This document shows, piece after piece, positions 7,693 through 17,754 of a stretch of DNA of 62,178 bases. How positions within the stretch are numbered: the first letter of the stretch is position 1; every line of letters starts with the position of its first letter. The position numbers were made by a program, and so were the translations under genes. The stretch is from Marinicella pacifica (GTDB lineage Bacteria > Pseudomonadota > Gammaproteobacteria > Xanthomonadales > Marinicellaceae). The notes beneath the pieces were generated by a model. It had not been told where the DNA came from, did not search any database, and saw only the letters and a program-made list of their open reading frames with translations. The DNA lies in the NCBI RefSeq assembly GCF_014636635.1, contig NZ_BMEO01000013.1, positions 1-62,178 on the forward strand. The letters are read 5' to 3'.

Positions 7693-8437
7693 GGTAATCA
7701 AGTGCCAGTTGTTCATATTGATGCACGGTGAGGGTTTCGGGACGCTGTTGCGGGTCAATATCCAGCGAAATTAAAGTGTCATCACTAAACCATTTTTTCA
7801 AATTATTGCGGATGGTTTTTCTGCGTTGGGCAAAGGCTTGTTTAACAATAAACTCAAGACTGGCTAAGTCAACATCAGTCGGCTTTGGTTTTGGAATCAG
7901 CTCAATGAGTTGAGAATCCACTTTTGGAATCGGTTGAAAAGCCTCTGGCGGCACCGTCAGTGACTCAAAACAATCAAAACGGTGTTGCAACATCACCGAC
8001 AAACGGCCAAAGGCTTTGACGCCGGGCGACGAACAAATTCGCTGCACCAATTCCTTTTGCAACATAAAAACAGCCCGATCGATACGTGACGACTGTTTCA
8101 TCAAATGAACCAGCAAAGGTGATGAAATGTTATACGGCAAGTTACCGACCACCACATAAGGCCCCTTATCTAACTGTAGCTGCAAAGCATCCTGATGATA
8201 AATGGAAACATGCGGTTTGTCGTTGAAGCGCTGTGTTAACGGACCGATTAAATCCGCATCAAATTCAATCAAGGTTAAAGGCACATTCGCCATCGCCAGA
8301 TGATCTGTGAGGGCACCGGTACCGGGACCAATTTCAATCATGTGTTGGGCTTGCTGTGGTCTGATGAGTTGGATAATTTGCGCAATGATGGACTCATCCC
8401 GCAAAAAATTCTGACCCAGGCTTTTTTTAGCACGCAT
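7679..8437 (-). CDS. rsmA: 16S rRNA dimethyladenosine transferase KsgA/RsmA
   Basis: The enzyme dimethylates two adjacent adenines near the 3' end of 16S rRNA using SAM. The 252-residue protein has the N-terminal Lys-Ser-Leu-Gly-Gln-Asn-Phe-Leu motif (residues 5-12), a SAM-binding Glu-Ile-Gly-Pro-Gly-Thr-Gly near 36-42, the catalytic Asn-Leu-Pro-Tyr motif near 103 and a C-terminal helical domain with Gln-Arg-Arg-Lys-Thr. It overlaps pdxA by 11 bases and bioD by 14 bases, so the three are translationally coupled, in the order surA-pdxA-ksgA familiar from enteric bacteria. Confidence 0.95.
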   Translation of the reverse strand: MRAKKSLGQNFLRDESIIAQIIQLIRPQQAQHMIEIGPGTGALTDHLAMANVPLTLIEFDADLIGPLTQRFNDKPHVSIYHQDALQLQLDKGPYVVVGNLPYNISSPLLVHLMKQSSRIDRAVFMLQKELVQRICSSPGVKAFGRLSVMLQHRFDCFESLTVPPEAFQPIPKVDSQLIELIPKPKPTDVDLASLEFIVKQAFAQRRKTIRNNLKKWFSDDTLISLDIDPQQRPETLTVHQYEQLALDYHAHH

Positions 8438-9350
8438 GTTTTTGTTGTTGCTTGACGCAGTGGCGCGCCAGGTTAATTGCGGCTTTTAAACTACCGGCAT
8501 CGGCGATACCGCGACCGGCAATATCCAGCGCGGTACCATGATCAACACTGGTGCGAATAATGGGCAACCCTAAGGTTATATTCACCGATTCCCCGAAACC
8601 GGCATACTTCAGCGGTGCCAGACCCTGGTCATGGTACATGGCCAAAATGGCATCATAATTTTTTACCTGGTTAGGTGTAAACAGGGTATCGGCGGGTATC
8701 GGTCCGCTCAATTGATAACCTTGTTGCCGCAGATCTTCTAATGCCGGGGTAATAACTTCAACTTCCTCATGACCCAAATGACCACCTTCACCGGCGTGAG
8801 GATTAAGGCCACAAATAGCGACGTGCGGATCTTGTACACCAAATTTTTGTTGTAAATCATGGTGTAGAATACGGATGACCGATTTGATTTTATCCCCGGT
8901 GATGGCCTGCGCAACTTCTTTGAGCGGTAAATGGGTGGTCATCAATGCCACTTTCATCACCTGATTTAACAACATCATCACCACTTGCGGGGTATGGGTG
9001 AGTTCAGCTAAATATTCGGTGTGCCCTGAAAAAGGTATGCCGGCATCGTTGATCACAGCTTTATGAATCGGGTTGGTGATCATGGCATCATAACGACCGG
9101 ACAAACAACCCAGAGCAGCGGTTTTAATGGTGTTTAAAACATAGCCCGCATTGGCGGTGTTAAGCCGGCCAAGTTCATTTGGCTCGGACAGATAAACAGC
9201 TTCAATGCGGTCCGTTGGAAAATGGGGTAAATAGGACTGAATGAGCCCGGGATCACCAACAAGTACACAATCAGCCAGTTCATGCTTTAATTGGGCGAGT
9301 AATTCAATTCCGATACCGGCGGGCTCGCCCAGTGTCACAGCCAGCTTCAT
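8427..9350 (-). CDS. pdxA: 4-hydroxythreonine-4-phosphate dehydrogenase PdxA
   Basis: PdxA oxidises 4-phosphohydroxy-L-threonine in pyridoxal 5'-phosphate synthesis (DXP-dependent route). The 307-residue product begins with the family's Gly-Glu-Pro-Ala-Gly-Ile-Gly motif and carries metal-ligand His candidates in Thr-Thr-His-Leu-Pro (near 145), Asn-Pro-His-Ala-Gly-Glu-Gly-Gly (near 190) and Met-Tyr-His-Asp-Gln-Gly (near 240). It lies 5 bases after surA and overlaps ksgA. The slightly shorter length than E. coli PdxA (329) is common in the family. Confidence 0.94.
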   Translation of the reverse strand: MKLAVTLGEPAGIGIELLAQLKHELADCVLVGDPGLIQSYLPHFPTDRIEAVYLSEPNELGRLNTANAGYVLNTIKTAALGCLSGRYDAMITNPIHKAVINDAGIPFSGHTEYLAELTHTPQVVMMLLNQVMKVALMTTHLPLKEVAQAITGDKIKSVIRILHHDLQQKFGVQDPHVAICGLNPHAGEGGHLGHEEVEVITPALEDLRQQGYQLSGPIPADTLFTPNQVKNYDAILAMYHDQGLAPLKYAGFGESVNITLGLPIIRTSVDHGTALDIAGRGIADAGSLKAAINLARHCVKQQQKHAC

Positions 9351-9355
9351 ACAAT

Positions 9356-10612
9356 TTAAAGTCGGATATCCACAAAAGCTTCTCCACGAATTTCTCGCAC
9401 CCAGGTTTCGATGGTTTGTTGCATTTTACGTTCGCGGATGGCCTGTTCAGCTTGCTGACGTTTATATTCTTCGGTGACATCGGCTTGCTTTTTGTCGAGT
9501 AACTTAACAATATGCCAGCCGGCATCGGTCTGAAACGGACTGGACATTTCATTGATGTCTAAATTTTCTACCACAGCACCCATGCGCGCACCCAATTCAC
9601 TGGTGGCTCGCCAGCCCATATCACCACCCAGGGGGGCTGAATTAAAATCATCAGAATGTTCTTCGGCGAGTGCCGCAAAGTCTGCACCGTTTTGTAACTG
9701 ACTGTATAAATCGTTGATAATTTTCATGCCGTCTTTGGCAGAAACAATTTCATCGCTGGCGATCATAATGTGTTGGACCTTATATTGATCCACCATTTTG
9801 GTGGTTTTGTCACGTTTGTCCACCAGTTTAATCAAATGAAAACCACTGGCAGAGCGCAATGGCCGGGTAATTTCACCCACCGTCATCGATTTGACCTGTT
9901 CTGAAAACATGGGCGGCAGCTGATTCACCGGACGCCAGCCTAAACGGCCACCCTCGAGTGCTTTTTGACCGTCCGAATATTGTGTGGCAATCACTGCGAA
10001 ATCGGCGCCATCAAGCAACTGCTGACGCAAATCATCAACCAAAGCACGTTTGGCTTCAACGGTGGTTTCATCGGCACCTTCGGGAACCGCAATCAGCAGA
10101 TGCTGAATATCCACTTCACCCTGATCAAGTTCATTGTCTGCCAGAAACAAATCAACTTCATGGTCACTGACTTTCACCATCGAGTTTGCATAGGCATAAC
10201 GCACCCGCTCAGTGATCATGTCTTTGCGCATATCGTCCCGAAAATCACTGAAATTAAAACCATCTTTTTCAATGGTTTCTCGCATCTGTGTCAGGGTGAT
10301 ACCGTTTTGACGAGCGATATTGGTTAAGGTGGCATCCACTTCCGCATCAGATACCCGGATACCCACTTGTTCAGCCCGTTGGAGTTGAACTTTCTGTACA
10401 ATCAATTTCTCCAAAACCTGTTTATTTAACACATCAGCGGGCGGTAAGGGATTGCCGGTGGCTTCAATTTGTTTTTTAATGGATTCCACAGAACGTTCTA
10501 ATTCTGAACGCATAATCACCGAATCATCCACCACGGCCACAATGTCATCTAAAAACTGATCTGCTTGTGCCCAAGGCGATAAAATTAATAAGAGATAAAA
10601 TAGTTTTTTCAT
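9356..10612 (-). CDS. surA: Periplasmic chaperone / peptidyl-prolyl isomerase SurA
   Basis: SurA escorts unfolded outer membrane proteins, including LptD, through the periplasm. The 418-residue precursor has a signal peptide (residues 1-17, ending Ala-Gln-Ala), an N-terminal SurA chaperone domain (about 20-165), two parvulin PPIase domains (about 170-265 and 280-375) and a C-terminal helix that folds back on the N domain. It starts 2 bases after the lptD stop, consistent with co-transcription with its major client. Confidence 0.95.
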   Translation of the reverse strand: MKKLFYLLLILSPWAQADQFLDDIVAVVDDSVIMRSELERSVESIKKQIEATGNPLPPADVLNKQVLEKLIVQKVQLQRAEQVGIRVSDAEVDATLTNIARQNGITLTQMRETIEKDGFNFSDFRDDMRKDMITERVRYAYANSMVKVSDHEVDLFLADNELDQGEVDIQHLLIAVPEGADETTVEAKRALVDDLRQQLLDGADFAVIATQYSDGQKALEGGRLGWRPVNQLPPMFSEQVKSMTVGEITRPLRSASGFHLIKLVDKRDKTTKMVDQYKVQHIMIASDEIVSAKDGMKIINDLYSQLQNGADFAALAEEHSDDFNSAPLGGDMGWRATSELGARMGAVVENLDINEMSSPFQTDAGWHIVKLLDKKQADVTEEYKRQQAEQAIRERKMQQTIETWVREIRGEAFVDIRL

Positions 10613-10614
10613 AA

Positions 10615-12783
10615 TTAAAAAGTTTCTTGATATCCTAAAATGGATTGTTGTAACAATTCTCTCGGGTCTCTACCTAAAGAACCCAAGCCGTTTAATTGTA
10701 TTTCTGCATAAATACCATTATTGGTCAATCCGGTCTCATCCACCAGATAATGGCGGGCCACCAGGCGAAAGGCCCAGCAACAGCTTTTGTGCTCATACCC
10801 GAATAAGGCTTCAATGGTTTTATGGCTTCGGGTCGAATAATTCCAGCGGGCAATGATTCGATGGCGCTGGTTAAGAGGTATGACAGCCGAAGCGTCAAAC
10901 TGTTCAATTTTAGAACGTCTAAACCGGTAGGCCAGATTGTAAAGTCCACTGTTATCAGTTTTGTGCTGAATGCGAAATAAACCGCGCTCCAATTGTGATT
11001 CGTTTTCATTGTAATGGAGCGATAAGCCTGCTGACCAGTAGCGGGACAAAAATAAATTATAGTCAAAAATAATCGGCGACTGGGTGATGGTCTGGGGTGC
11101 GTCGTTTATCTGGACTTTTTGATCTTCAAAATAATTAATTTGACCAATGGTCCAGTTCCAACGCTCCTGCCCGCCGGCATCATAACTGCGCTGGGTCAAA
11201 GCCAAAGAGGCCTGGTTCATATCGGACTGGCGATCGGCACCGGAAAAACGGTTGGTCTGAAACAACAAAGCGCTGCCAAAACTCAGTTCGCGGCTGTCAA
11301 AAATCGGGATGTCGGACTGATCACGGTAAGGCACATAGGTGTAAAACAACCTCGGCTCAATGGTTTTGTAGGCGCCTTCTGATTGATTTTTTTGAAAAAC
11401 AAGGCCCGAATCAACAGAAACAATGGGTAAATTCCGTTGAATATCTGGGCGATTATCGTCAAATTGATATCGGGTGCTGCGGTATTGAAGTTTGGGTTTT
11501 AAATACCCCCACGAAGTGGTCCATTGTTTTTCAAACCACGGCGTTATGTCAGATCGCCACGCACCGATGGCATCTTGTTTATAGAAATTAATCAGTTCAG
11601 ACTGCAATCCATAACTGAATTGCTCTTGGTATCGGCTTTTAAACCAGTCAAAACTGATTTCCGGCAGGGTTCGATACGGCTCTTTGTCAGCTGTGACTTG
11701 CTCACTGAGCACATCGTATTCATTAATGCCGGCAAAAAACTGCCAGGTGGGTGATGAGCCGCGAACACTCATTTGACTCATCAGATAAGGCTTAGATGTG
11801 ATGTAAGCACTGGATGAAAAATCCTCATAATAGCGGCTGTCAGAAACGGACTGAAGGTGGCTGTCAAATCGCCAGCCATCATTGAATAGTGTGCTGTGAC
11901 GGTAATCGATTAAACTGCGATCGCGCAAGCGTTTATCATCGTTGGGCAGATAACTGCCCTCAAAAACACCGCGACTGCGATCGGTTAAATATCGGTATTG
12001 TGTACCCAACATAACACCATGATCGGCAATATATCGCGGTGTCAGGGTCATGTCCATATTGGGCTTAATATTGATGTAATAAGGCATCGACAAATCAAGG
12101 CCGGTGGTGTTTGAATAAGAAACTCCCGGCACCAAAAAACCACTGCGACGATCATCATTGATCGGCAGTTTTGCATAGGGCAGATACAAAACCGGTATAT
12201 CTTTGATGCGCAAAGTCATATGTCTAAAAGTACCCACACCCTCGCTGTGGTTCAAATCGGCCTGTTCAGCCCGCACTTCCCAGTCCCGTTTTGCCGGTGA
12301 ACAAGTGGAAAAGGTCACTGCCTGTAAATGGGATTGGTTATCTCCGATTTTCATGTAATCGGCCTGACCGTTCATGTCTGAATCAATCAAAAAATAATTA
12401 ACCTCGCGCAGTTCTGCTTGTTCAGTAACGGTATTCATGGAGATGGACATGGCCGATAAGCGCTGGGATTTGTTCTGTAACTGAACAATACCCCTGGTCT
12501 GCACAGTCGAATCCCGGTGGTTATAAATCAGCGCCGGTGTCAGCAAACTGAGGTCATTTTGTTTCACGCACACATCACCGCTGATTAAAAACCGATGGTC
12601 ATCAAGCGGTTTTTTTTCACGGGCATCAAGACGTATTTTGCCGTCATAAACAGGTTCATCGAAACAAGCCCGATGCTTCTCATTCAATGGCATGTCTATC
12701 AACGGACAACCATTGACCTGGGCATCAGCTGTCACCGACAGAATCGTTAATAAAAGTGCAAAATTAAAATGTGAATTAGGCAA
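10615..12783 (-). CDS. lptD: LPS-assembly protein LptD
   Basis: LptD is the outer membrane beta-barrel of the Lpt machine that inserts lipopolysaccharide into the outer leaflet. The 722-residue precursor has a signal peptide (residues 1-21), an OstA/LptA-like beta-jellyroll domain (about 45-190) and a large C-terminal barrel. The four Cys needed for the interdomain disulfides are recognisable: an N-terminal Cys (26 or 40), one in Phe-Ser-Thr-Cys-Ser near 159, and an adjacent Cys-Cys pair near 667. It is the first gene of the lptD-surA-pdxA-ksgA-bioD operon, with about 210 untranscribed bases upstream. Confidence 0.95.
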   Translation of the reverse strand: MPNSHFNFALLLTILSVTADAQVNGCPLIDMPLNEKHRACFDEPVYDGKIRLDAREKKPLDDHRFLISGDVCVKQNDLSLLTPALIYNHRDSTVQTRGIVQLQNKSQRLSAMSISMNTVTEQAELREVNYFLIDSDMNGQADYMKIGDNQSHLQAVTFSTCSPAKRDWEVRAEQADLNHSEGVGTFRHMTLRIKDIPVLYLPYAKLPINDDRRSGFLVPGVSYSNTTGLDLSMPYYINIKPNMDMTLTPRYIADHGVMLGTQYRYLTDRSRGVFEGSYLPNDDKRLRDRSLIDYRHSTLFNDGWRFDSHLQSVSDSRYYEDFSSSAYITSKPYLMSQMSVRGSSPTWQFFAGINEYDVLSEQVTADKEPYRTLPEISFDWFKSRYQEQFSYGLQSELINFYKQDAIGAWRSDITPWFEKQWTTSWGYLKPKLQYRSTRYQFDDNRPDIQRNLPIVSVDSGLVFQKNQSEGAYKTIEPRLFYTYVPYRDQSDIPIFDSRELSFGSALLFQTNRFSGADRQSDMNQASLALTQRSYDAGGQERWNWTIGQINYFEDQKVQINDAPQTITQSPIIFDYNLFLSRYWSAGLSLHYNENESQLERGLFRIQHKTDNSGLYNLAYRFRRSKIEQFDASAVIPLNQRHRIIARWNYSTRSHKTIEALFGYEHKSCCWAFRLVARHYLVDETGLTNNGIYAEIQLNGLGSLGRDPRELLQQSILGYQETF

Positions 12784-12993
12784 TCGTCTTCCGGTTTGAA
12801 AAAATGAGATATTTTATGATTTACTTTGGCAGTGGGCTATTTTAATATGGTTAGCACCAAATGTCCGTAGTGGATGGATTATTTTTTAAATTGGCTTAAT
12901 TCATGCATTGTTTAAAATGAAGTTGATATCTCTGCACAGGTCAAGATATCAGTGCATGAAATTAAGTCATCACAATAACAAGAGGTTACTATT

Positions 12994-13335
12994 ATGGCAG
13001 GAAAATTTTGTATCACCAAAGGCAAAGACGGTAAAGATTACTTTGTACTCAAAGCAGGCAACGGTGAAGTTATTTTACAATCGCAAGGTTACAAATCATC
13101 CGATGGTTGTATGAACGGTATTGAATCGGTAAAAAAACATGCCGCAAATGAGGCCAATTTTGAATGCAGGGAAGCTAAAGACGGGCGCATGTATTTTGTT
13201 CTTAAAGCCAGCAACGGCCAGGAAATCGGTCGCTCCCAGATGTATAAATCCGAAAGCGGCTGCATGAACGGCATCGCTTCTGTGGCTAAAAATGCCCAGG
13301 ATTCAAGCACTGTGGATGAGCGCGAAGACACTTAG
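12994..13335 (+). CDS. YegP-like protein with two DUF1508 repeats
   Basis: The 113-residue cytoplasmic protein consists of two copies of a roughly 48-residue DUF1508 (UPF0339) unit: residues 4-48 and 54-100. Each has the pattern Lys-Asp-Gly-(Lys/Arg)-x-Tyr-Phe-Val-Leu-Lys-Ala, then Tyr-Lys-Ser and Gly-Cys-Met-Asn-Gly-Ile. An AGAGG-type ribosome binding site (12981-12985) precedes the ATG. Its own terminator follows and the upstream gene is divergent, so it is monocistronic. Molecular function of the family is not known to me. Confidence 0.88.
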   Translation: MAGKFCITKGKDGKDYFVLKAGNGEVILQSQGYKSSDGCMNGIESVKKHAANEANFECREAKDGRMYFVLKASNGQEIGRSQMYKSESGCMNGIASVAKNAQDSSTVDEREDT

Positions 13336-13357
13336 TACCGGCGCATTACTTAGAGAT

Positions 13358-13390
13358 AAAGGCATTTTGGTTCACCAAGATGCCTTTTTT
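13358..13390 (+). terminator. Rho-independent terminator after the yegP-like gene
   Basis: A 13-base stem AAAGGCATTTTGG / CCAAGATGCCTTT (one G-T wobble) with loop TTCA is followed by T residues to 13390. Confidence 0.88.
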
Positions 13391-13422
13391 ATGAATAGAG
13401 ACCTAAGACTTCTGCATATGTT

Positions 13423-14166
13423 ATGAATCATTGGTTTGAGCATGAAGACATGTGGCGTATTTTTTATGACTGCATGTTTGATGAAGACAGTTTTATCCGT
13501 GCCGGCAAAGAGTGTAAAAACATTCTTAAATTATGTGCTACACCGGCGACCTCCGTATTGGATTTAGGCTGTGGACCGGGTCGTCATATTATGGGCTTTG
13601 CGCGTGCCGGATTAAGCGTAACCGGAGTGGATTTAAGCGCTTATTTATTGAATCAGGCTGCCCATCATGTAGAGCAAGAAAATTTGGATGCGACTTTGGT
13701 ACAGGCTGACCTATTGGCATATGCACCACAACAACAGTTTGACTTAATCACCAATCTGTTTTCTTCTTTTGGCTATTATGATGATTCAAAAGACAACCAA
13801 AAAATATTAAACCATGCTTTTCAATGGCTCAAACCGGCAGGATGTTTTGTGCTGGATGTGTTTTCCAAAGAACAAGCCGCCATGCACATTGAACCGGTGC
13901 ATTGTACTGAGTATGACAATGGCGATGTGCGTTTTGAACGCCCTTTGTTGACCGATAATTTATCGGTGTACAGCAATGAATGGATTTTGGTGCGTGGGAA
14001 TCGGGCCTATCGGTGGGCTTATCAGCATTATGTTTACAGTGCCTGTGAGTTAACCACAATGCTTGAACGTGCGGGGTTTTCAGACATTCAGGTATATGGT
14101 TCATTTGAAGGTACTGATTATGATATGGCGGCCGAACGGCTGGTGATGGTGGCACACAAACCGTAA
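13423..14166 (+). CDS. Class I SAM-dependent methyltransferase
   Basis: The 247-residue cytoplasmic protein has a Rossmann-like methyltransferase fold: motif I near residues 46-54 (Leu-Asp-Leu-Gly-Cys-Gly-Pro-Gly), an acidic end of strand 2 in Val-Asp-Leu-Ser near 70, and motif IV around Phe-Asp-Leu-Ile-Thr-Asn-Leu-Phe near 108. The substrate is not indicated. No good ribosome binding site is visible before the ATG at 13423. The gene stands between two hairpins and is probably monocistronic. Confidence 0.82.
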   Translation: MNHWFEHEDMWRIFYDCMFDEDSFIRAGKECKNILKLCATPATSVLDLGCGPGRHIMGFARAGLSVTGVDLSAYLLNQAAHHVEQENLDATLVQADLLAYAPQQQFDLITNLFSSFGYYDDSKDNQKILNHAFQWLKPAGCFVLDVFSKEQAAMHIEPVHCTEYDNGDVRFERPLLTDNLSVYSNEWILVRGNRAYRWAYQHYVYSACELTTMLERAGFSDIQVYGSFEGTDYDMAAERLVMVAHKP

Positions 14167-14197
14167 GCACACAGAGCGTTTCTTGCTCTGTGTGCTT
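14165..14197. terminator. Strong hairpin between convergent genes
   Basis: A perfect 13-bp stem AAGCACACAGAGC/GCTCTGTGTGCTT with a 7-base loop begins inside the methyltransferase stop codon and ends 12 bases before the mscS-like stop. No good T-run follows on either strand, so termination efficiency is uncertain; the position suggests a shared two-way terminator. Confidence 0.65.
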
Positions 14198-14208
14198 AAC
14201 AAACACCT

Positions 14209-15078
14209 TTATGAAGATGATTTTTGAAATAAATGGATATCCCGTTGCGGATACGGGAAGCTGCAGCCACCGGCTTCAATGTTATGCTTAATCTGTTCCA
14301 GTAATTCTGCGCGAACTGGCCAGTAATCGTCAGAACTGACCCAGGGACGCACGGTGAAGTTAATACTCGAATCTGCCAGTTCATTGAGCATCACTTTGGG
14401 TTCTGGATCACTGAGCACTTTGTCGTGCGCGGTGAGGGTATCGAGCAAAATTTGTTTGGCTTTTTTAATGTCATCGTCATAACTGACACCAATCACCAAA
14501 TCAATCCGGCGGGTGTCTTTGGCCGAATAGTTGACAATTACATCATTAATAATCTGGCTGTTGGGAATGATTAAATTTTTATTATCGGTGGTGCGCAGGT
14601 AACTGCTGAATAATTTAATTTCCTTGACCGTACCGCTGACATCCGCCACATCGACAAAATCACCGATACGAAACGGTCTGAACATCACCAACATAATACC
14701 GGCGGCAAAATTTGCCAGTGAATCTTTGAGTGCCAGACCAATGGCCAATCCCGCGGCACCCACCACGGCAATCAGTGACGTGGTCTGAAAGCCCAGCTGG
14801 GTCAGTGCCATAATAATCACCAGTGCCAGCAACAGATAATAAACAATCTTACTGACAAAACTTGAGAGAATCTGATCACCATGAGAACGGGTCACAGCCT
14901 TGGAACTGATGTTCGACATCCAGCGGGCTATTTTTTTACCAATCCAGTAAATCAAAATAGCCAACACAATGCCTTTAACGATGGGCAATATGGTTTCGGG
15001 ATTGTTGATTAAATCAATCAGGTAATTTTTGGTTTCGGTTAAAAAATCAACATTTTCAGCAGCTTGTTCTTCTTGCAT
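14209..15078 (-). CDS. Small-conductance mechanosensitive channel, MscS family
   Basis: The 289-residue inner membrane protein fits the MscS length and topology: three transmembrane segments (about 28-48, 68-90, 95-125). TM3 carries the Gly/Ala-rich pore helix Gly-Ala-Ala-Gly-Leu-Ala-Ile-Gly-Leu-Ala near 103-112, followed by Phe-Arg-Pro-Phe-Arg-Ile-Gly-Asp near 135 leading into the beta domain and a C-terminal alpha/beta vestibule. It would protect cells from hypo-osmotic shock. Confidence 0.93.
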   Translation of the reverse strand: MQEEQAAENVDFLTETKNYLIDLINNPETILPIVKGIVLAILIYWIGKKIARWMSNISSKAVTRSHGDQILSSFVSKIVYYLLLALVIIMALTQLGFQTTSLIAVVGAAGLAIGLALKDSLANFAAGIMLVMFRPFRIGDFVDVADVSGTVKEIKLFSSYLRTTDNKNLIIPNSQIINDVIVNYSAKDTRRIDLVIGVSYDDDIKKAKQILLDTLTAHDKVLSDPEPKVMLNELADSSINFTVRPWVSSDDYWPVRAELLEQIKHNIEAGGCSFPYPQRDIHLFQKSSS

Positions 15079-15145
15079 GCAAGGACTCCAGTGATTGAAA
15101 AAAATCTATTCTAACAAAAACAAGGGTAAAAATAAGATGAATGAA

Positions 15146-15757
15146 TTATTCCTGCAAAAAGTCAAGGGTCAGTTCTTTGGCTTCACGGTTATTGAGTAAC
15201 CCCATATGGGAAGTGTGTACCACCTTGTGGGCATCCAGCCAGTCGGCGCGGGTTTCACTTAAAGCCACGGTGCCGTCATGGCGGCTATTCCAGTGCGCGA
15301 TAAAGCGGCCCAGACCGTATGGCGAATCACCTGCAATCATCATGGTTTCGCGTTTTTTTAGCGGGATTTTAATGCCTGTGGACAACGGTTGGGCGGCGTG
15401 TTTTAACAGGGCTTTGTCCCAACCGAGTTGATGCAGTTTTTGGGCCACTTTGGAGCCGTTAATCGGTGAACCAATCAACAACAATTTACCCGGTTTAGTC
15501 AGTTTAGGCAGTGCTTCAATGGCCAAAATACCACCCATGGAATGCACCACCAGATGAATCACATCTTCAGGTCGTGAGTTGATAAATGCCGCCAGTCGAT
15601 TGATGTTAAAATCAAAACTTCTGAGGGTGGTTTTGTACCCAAACAGATAAACTTTATAACCCTGATCTTCTAAAAAATGGCGGTAACCTATCCAGGTCCA
15701 GGGTTTCATCCACAGACCATGCACCAGAACAACGGCTTGTGAGGCTGACTTATTCAT
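15146..15757 (-). CDS. Alpha/beta hydrolase (lipase/esterase-like)
   Basis: The 203-residue cytoplasmic protein has an oxyanion-hole His-Gly motif (Leu-Val-His-Gly-Leu-Trp) near residue 13, the nucleophile elbow Val-His-Ser-Met-Gly-Gly near residue 72, a candidate Asp in Ser-Arg-His-Asp-Gly-Thr near 162 and a candidate His in Thr-Ser-His-Met-Gly near 184. Together they form a plausible Ser-Asp-His triad. I start it at the ATG at 15757, which overlaps the aspS stop by 8 bases; a longer frame into aspS has no family support. Substrate unknown. Confidence 0.8.
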   Translation of the reverse strand: MNKSASQAVVLVHGLWMKPWTWIGYRHFLEDQGYKVYLFGYKTTLRSFDFNINRLAAFINSRPEDVIHLVVHSMGGILAIEALPKLTKPGKLLLIGSPINGSKVAQKLHQLGWDKALLKHAAQPLSTGIKIPLKKRETMMIAGDSPYGLGRFIAHWNSRHDGTVALSETRADWLDAHKVVHTSHMGLLNNREAKELTLDFLQE

Positions 15758-17525
15758 CAACCTCCGGTAAGCGGGTTTGGATATGAACATCAGCCAGTTG
15801 ACGGCTATCAATATCTGACGGTGCCTCGGTGAGCGGACAAGCACCGCTGGCGGTTTTGGGGAAGGCAATCACTTCACGGATGGAATCTTCACCACACATC
15901 AAAGCCGCCATGCGGTCAACACCAAAGGCGATGCCGCCCATAGGCGGACAGCCATAATCCAGCGCATCCAGTAAAAATCCAAACTTTTCACGGGCTTGCT
16001 CGGCACTGATATCCAACAGCTCAAAAACCGCTGACTGTACATCAGACTGGTGGATACGAATAGAGCCGCCACCGAGTTCAACCCCGTTGAGCACCATATC
16101 ATAGGCTTTGGACAGGGCGACATCGGGTGCAGCTTTTAAGGCATTAATGTCACAGGCCGGTGCAGTGAACGGATGGTGTAAAGCATCCCAGCGTTTTTCA
16201 TCGGCATTGTATTCAAACATCGGAAAATCCACCACCCACAATGGTCGCCATTCAGCGGCCATCCGGTTGGTGTCTTCACCGATCTTAAGCCGCAGAGCAC
16301 CCATGTACTGAGACACATCTTCATATTTGCCGGCACCGAAAAACAGCAAATCGCCGTCTTCTGCAGCCGTTAAGTGGATGATTTTTGCCAATGCTTCGTC
16401 ATTTAAGAACTTCACAATCGGTGACTGCAGGCCGTCACGACCGGCGGCTTTGTCATTGACTTTAATCCAGGCCAGTCCGCGTGCACCATAGCGTTTGACA
16501 AAAGGCTCATAATCATCAATTTGTTTACGGGTGAAATTTTGACCGCCTTGCGGCACTTTTAGCACCGCCACCCGTCCGTTGGCATCATTGGCCGGTGCCG
16601 AAAAGACCTTGAATTCAGTTTCTTTAACCGCTTCAGCAATGTCCACCAGCTCTAAATCAATGCGCAAATCGGGTTTGTCAGAACCATAACGGCGCATGGT
16701 TTCGGCGTAGGTCATGCGCGGAAAAGGATTGGGTAAATCAATATCCAGCACTTCTTTAAAAGTGCTGCGAATCAATTCTTCGGCGGTATTGAGAACGTCT
16801 TCCTGTTCCACAAAGGCCATTTCCACATCCAACTGGGTGAACTCCGGTTGTCGGTCGGCACGTAAATCTTCATCACGAAAACAGCGGGCAATTTGATAAT
16901 AGCGATCCATGCCGGACATCATCAATAATTGCTTAAACAGTTGGGGTGACTGCGGCATGGCGTAAAACTGCCCAGGATGCATTCTGGCCGGCACCAGAAA
17001 ATCACGCGCGCCTTCAGGGGTGGCTTTGGTCAAAATCGGGGTTTCAATATCCAGAAAGTCTCGCTGATGTAAATGTTGGCGTAAAGCATGGGTTAAGCGA
17101 GAACGCAGTCGCATATTGTGCTGCATTTTGCCCCGGCGCAAATCCAGATAGCGGTATTTTAAGCGCACTTGCTCACCGGCTTGTTCGTCCAGCATAAAGG
17201 GTAAGGCTTTGGCCTCGTTTAACACTTCATACTGATCCACCACCACTTCAATCCGGCCACTGGCCAGCCGCTCATTAGCCTGACCTTCAGGGCGTTTACG
17301 CACAGTGCCGGTGACCCGCAGGCAATATTCATATCGGGCGTCATCGGCAATCTGAAAAGCCGCCTGATTATCCGGTTCCACCACCACCTGTAATAAACCG
17401 GTGTGGTCACGTAAATCAATAAAAATCACGCCACCGTGATCCCGACGTTTGTCAACCCAACCGCAAACTTCCACCGGTTGATCTAACATCTGCTCTGTGA
17501 CTTGGCTGCAATATTGGCTGCGCAT
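15750..17525 (-). CDS. aspS: Aspartyl-tRNA synthetase
   Basis: The enzyme charges tRNA-Asp. The 591 residues match the bacterial form (E. coli 590). Present are the N-terminal anticodon-binding OB fold (Cys-Gly-Trp-Val-Asp-Lys-Arg-Arg-Asp near 23), class II motif 1 and motif 2 (Phe-Arg-Asp-Glu-Asp-Leu-Arg near 218), the bacterial GAD insertion domain (about 280-420) and motif 3 (Gly-Ile-Ala-Phe-Gly-Val-Asp-Arg near 535). I start at the ATG at 17525, where Met-Arg-Ser-Gln-Tyr-Cys aligns with the family start; an in-frame ATG 22 codons upstream is less likely. Confidence 0.96.
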   Translation of the reverse strand: MRSQYCSQVTEQMLDQPVEVCGWVDKRRDHGGVIFIDLRDHTGLLQVVVEPDNQAAFQIADDARYEYCLRVTGTVRKRPEGQANERLASGRIEVVVDQYEVLNEAKALPFMLDEQAGEQVRLKYRYLDLRRGKMQHNMRLRSRLTHALRQHLHQRDFLDIETPILTKATPEGARDFLVPARMHPGQFYAMPQSPQLFKQLLMMSGMDRYYQIARCFRDEDLRADRQPEFTQLDVEMAFVEQEDVLNTAEELIRSTFKEVLDIDLPNPFPRMTYAETMRRYGSDKPDLRIDLELVDIAEAVKETEFKVFSAPANDANGRVAVLKVPQGGQNFTRKQIDDYEPFVKRYGARGLAWIKVNDKAAGRDGLQSPIVKFLNDEALAKIIHLTAAEDGDLLFFGAGKYEDVSQYMGALRLKIGEDTNRMAAEWRPLWVVDFPMFEYNADEKRWDALHHPFTAPACDINALKAAPDVALSKAYDMVLNGVELGGGSIRIHQSDVQSAVFELLDISAEQAREKFGFLLDALDYGCPPMGGIAFGVDRMAALMCGEDSIREVIAFPKTASGACPLTEAPSDIDSRQLADVHIQTRLPEVDE

Positions 17526-17717
17526 GGTACTATGTCCTGATTTTAAAGACCGGCGTTTTGGTGGCCGATCAAGTGAGAAAAAACGGCTCATTTTACCTTA
17601 TCATATGGGCCAGCACAGCCTTTTATGGTTTGTAAGCGTGAAAAAGACACCCAAAAAAGTGACCGTCTTCACAATTTGTGCTGATTTTGGGTTAAGCTAA
17701 CATTCAAAGGCTTGTTT

Positions 17718-17723
17718 TATAAT
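17718..17723 (+). promoter_or_regulatory. Candidate -10 element for the kinase operon
   Basis: TATAAT lies 31 bases before the kinase ATG in the divergent aspS/kinase gap. No convincing -35 hexamer is found 16-18 bases upstream, so this is only a partial promoter call. Confidence 0.3.
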
Positions 17724-17754
17724 AGCGGTGTTGTCGATTTATTTGGGGAAAACC

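Noticed and set aside
13396-13418. GAGACCT...CTGCATA similar to the end of the MITE at 51203
   Set aside because: The two halves are separated by seven unrelated bases and no second end or target duplication is found nearby; the match may be chance.
13829-14206. 125-codon minus-strand frame
   Set aside because: It is antisense to the methyltransferase and has atypical Cys/His/Pro-rich composition.
15758-15868. N-terminal extension of the hydrolase into aspS
   Set aside because: The extra 37 residues are the shifted frame of conserved aspS codons and have no hydrolase features.
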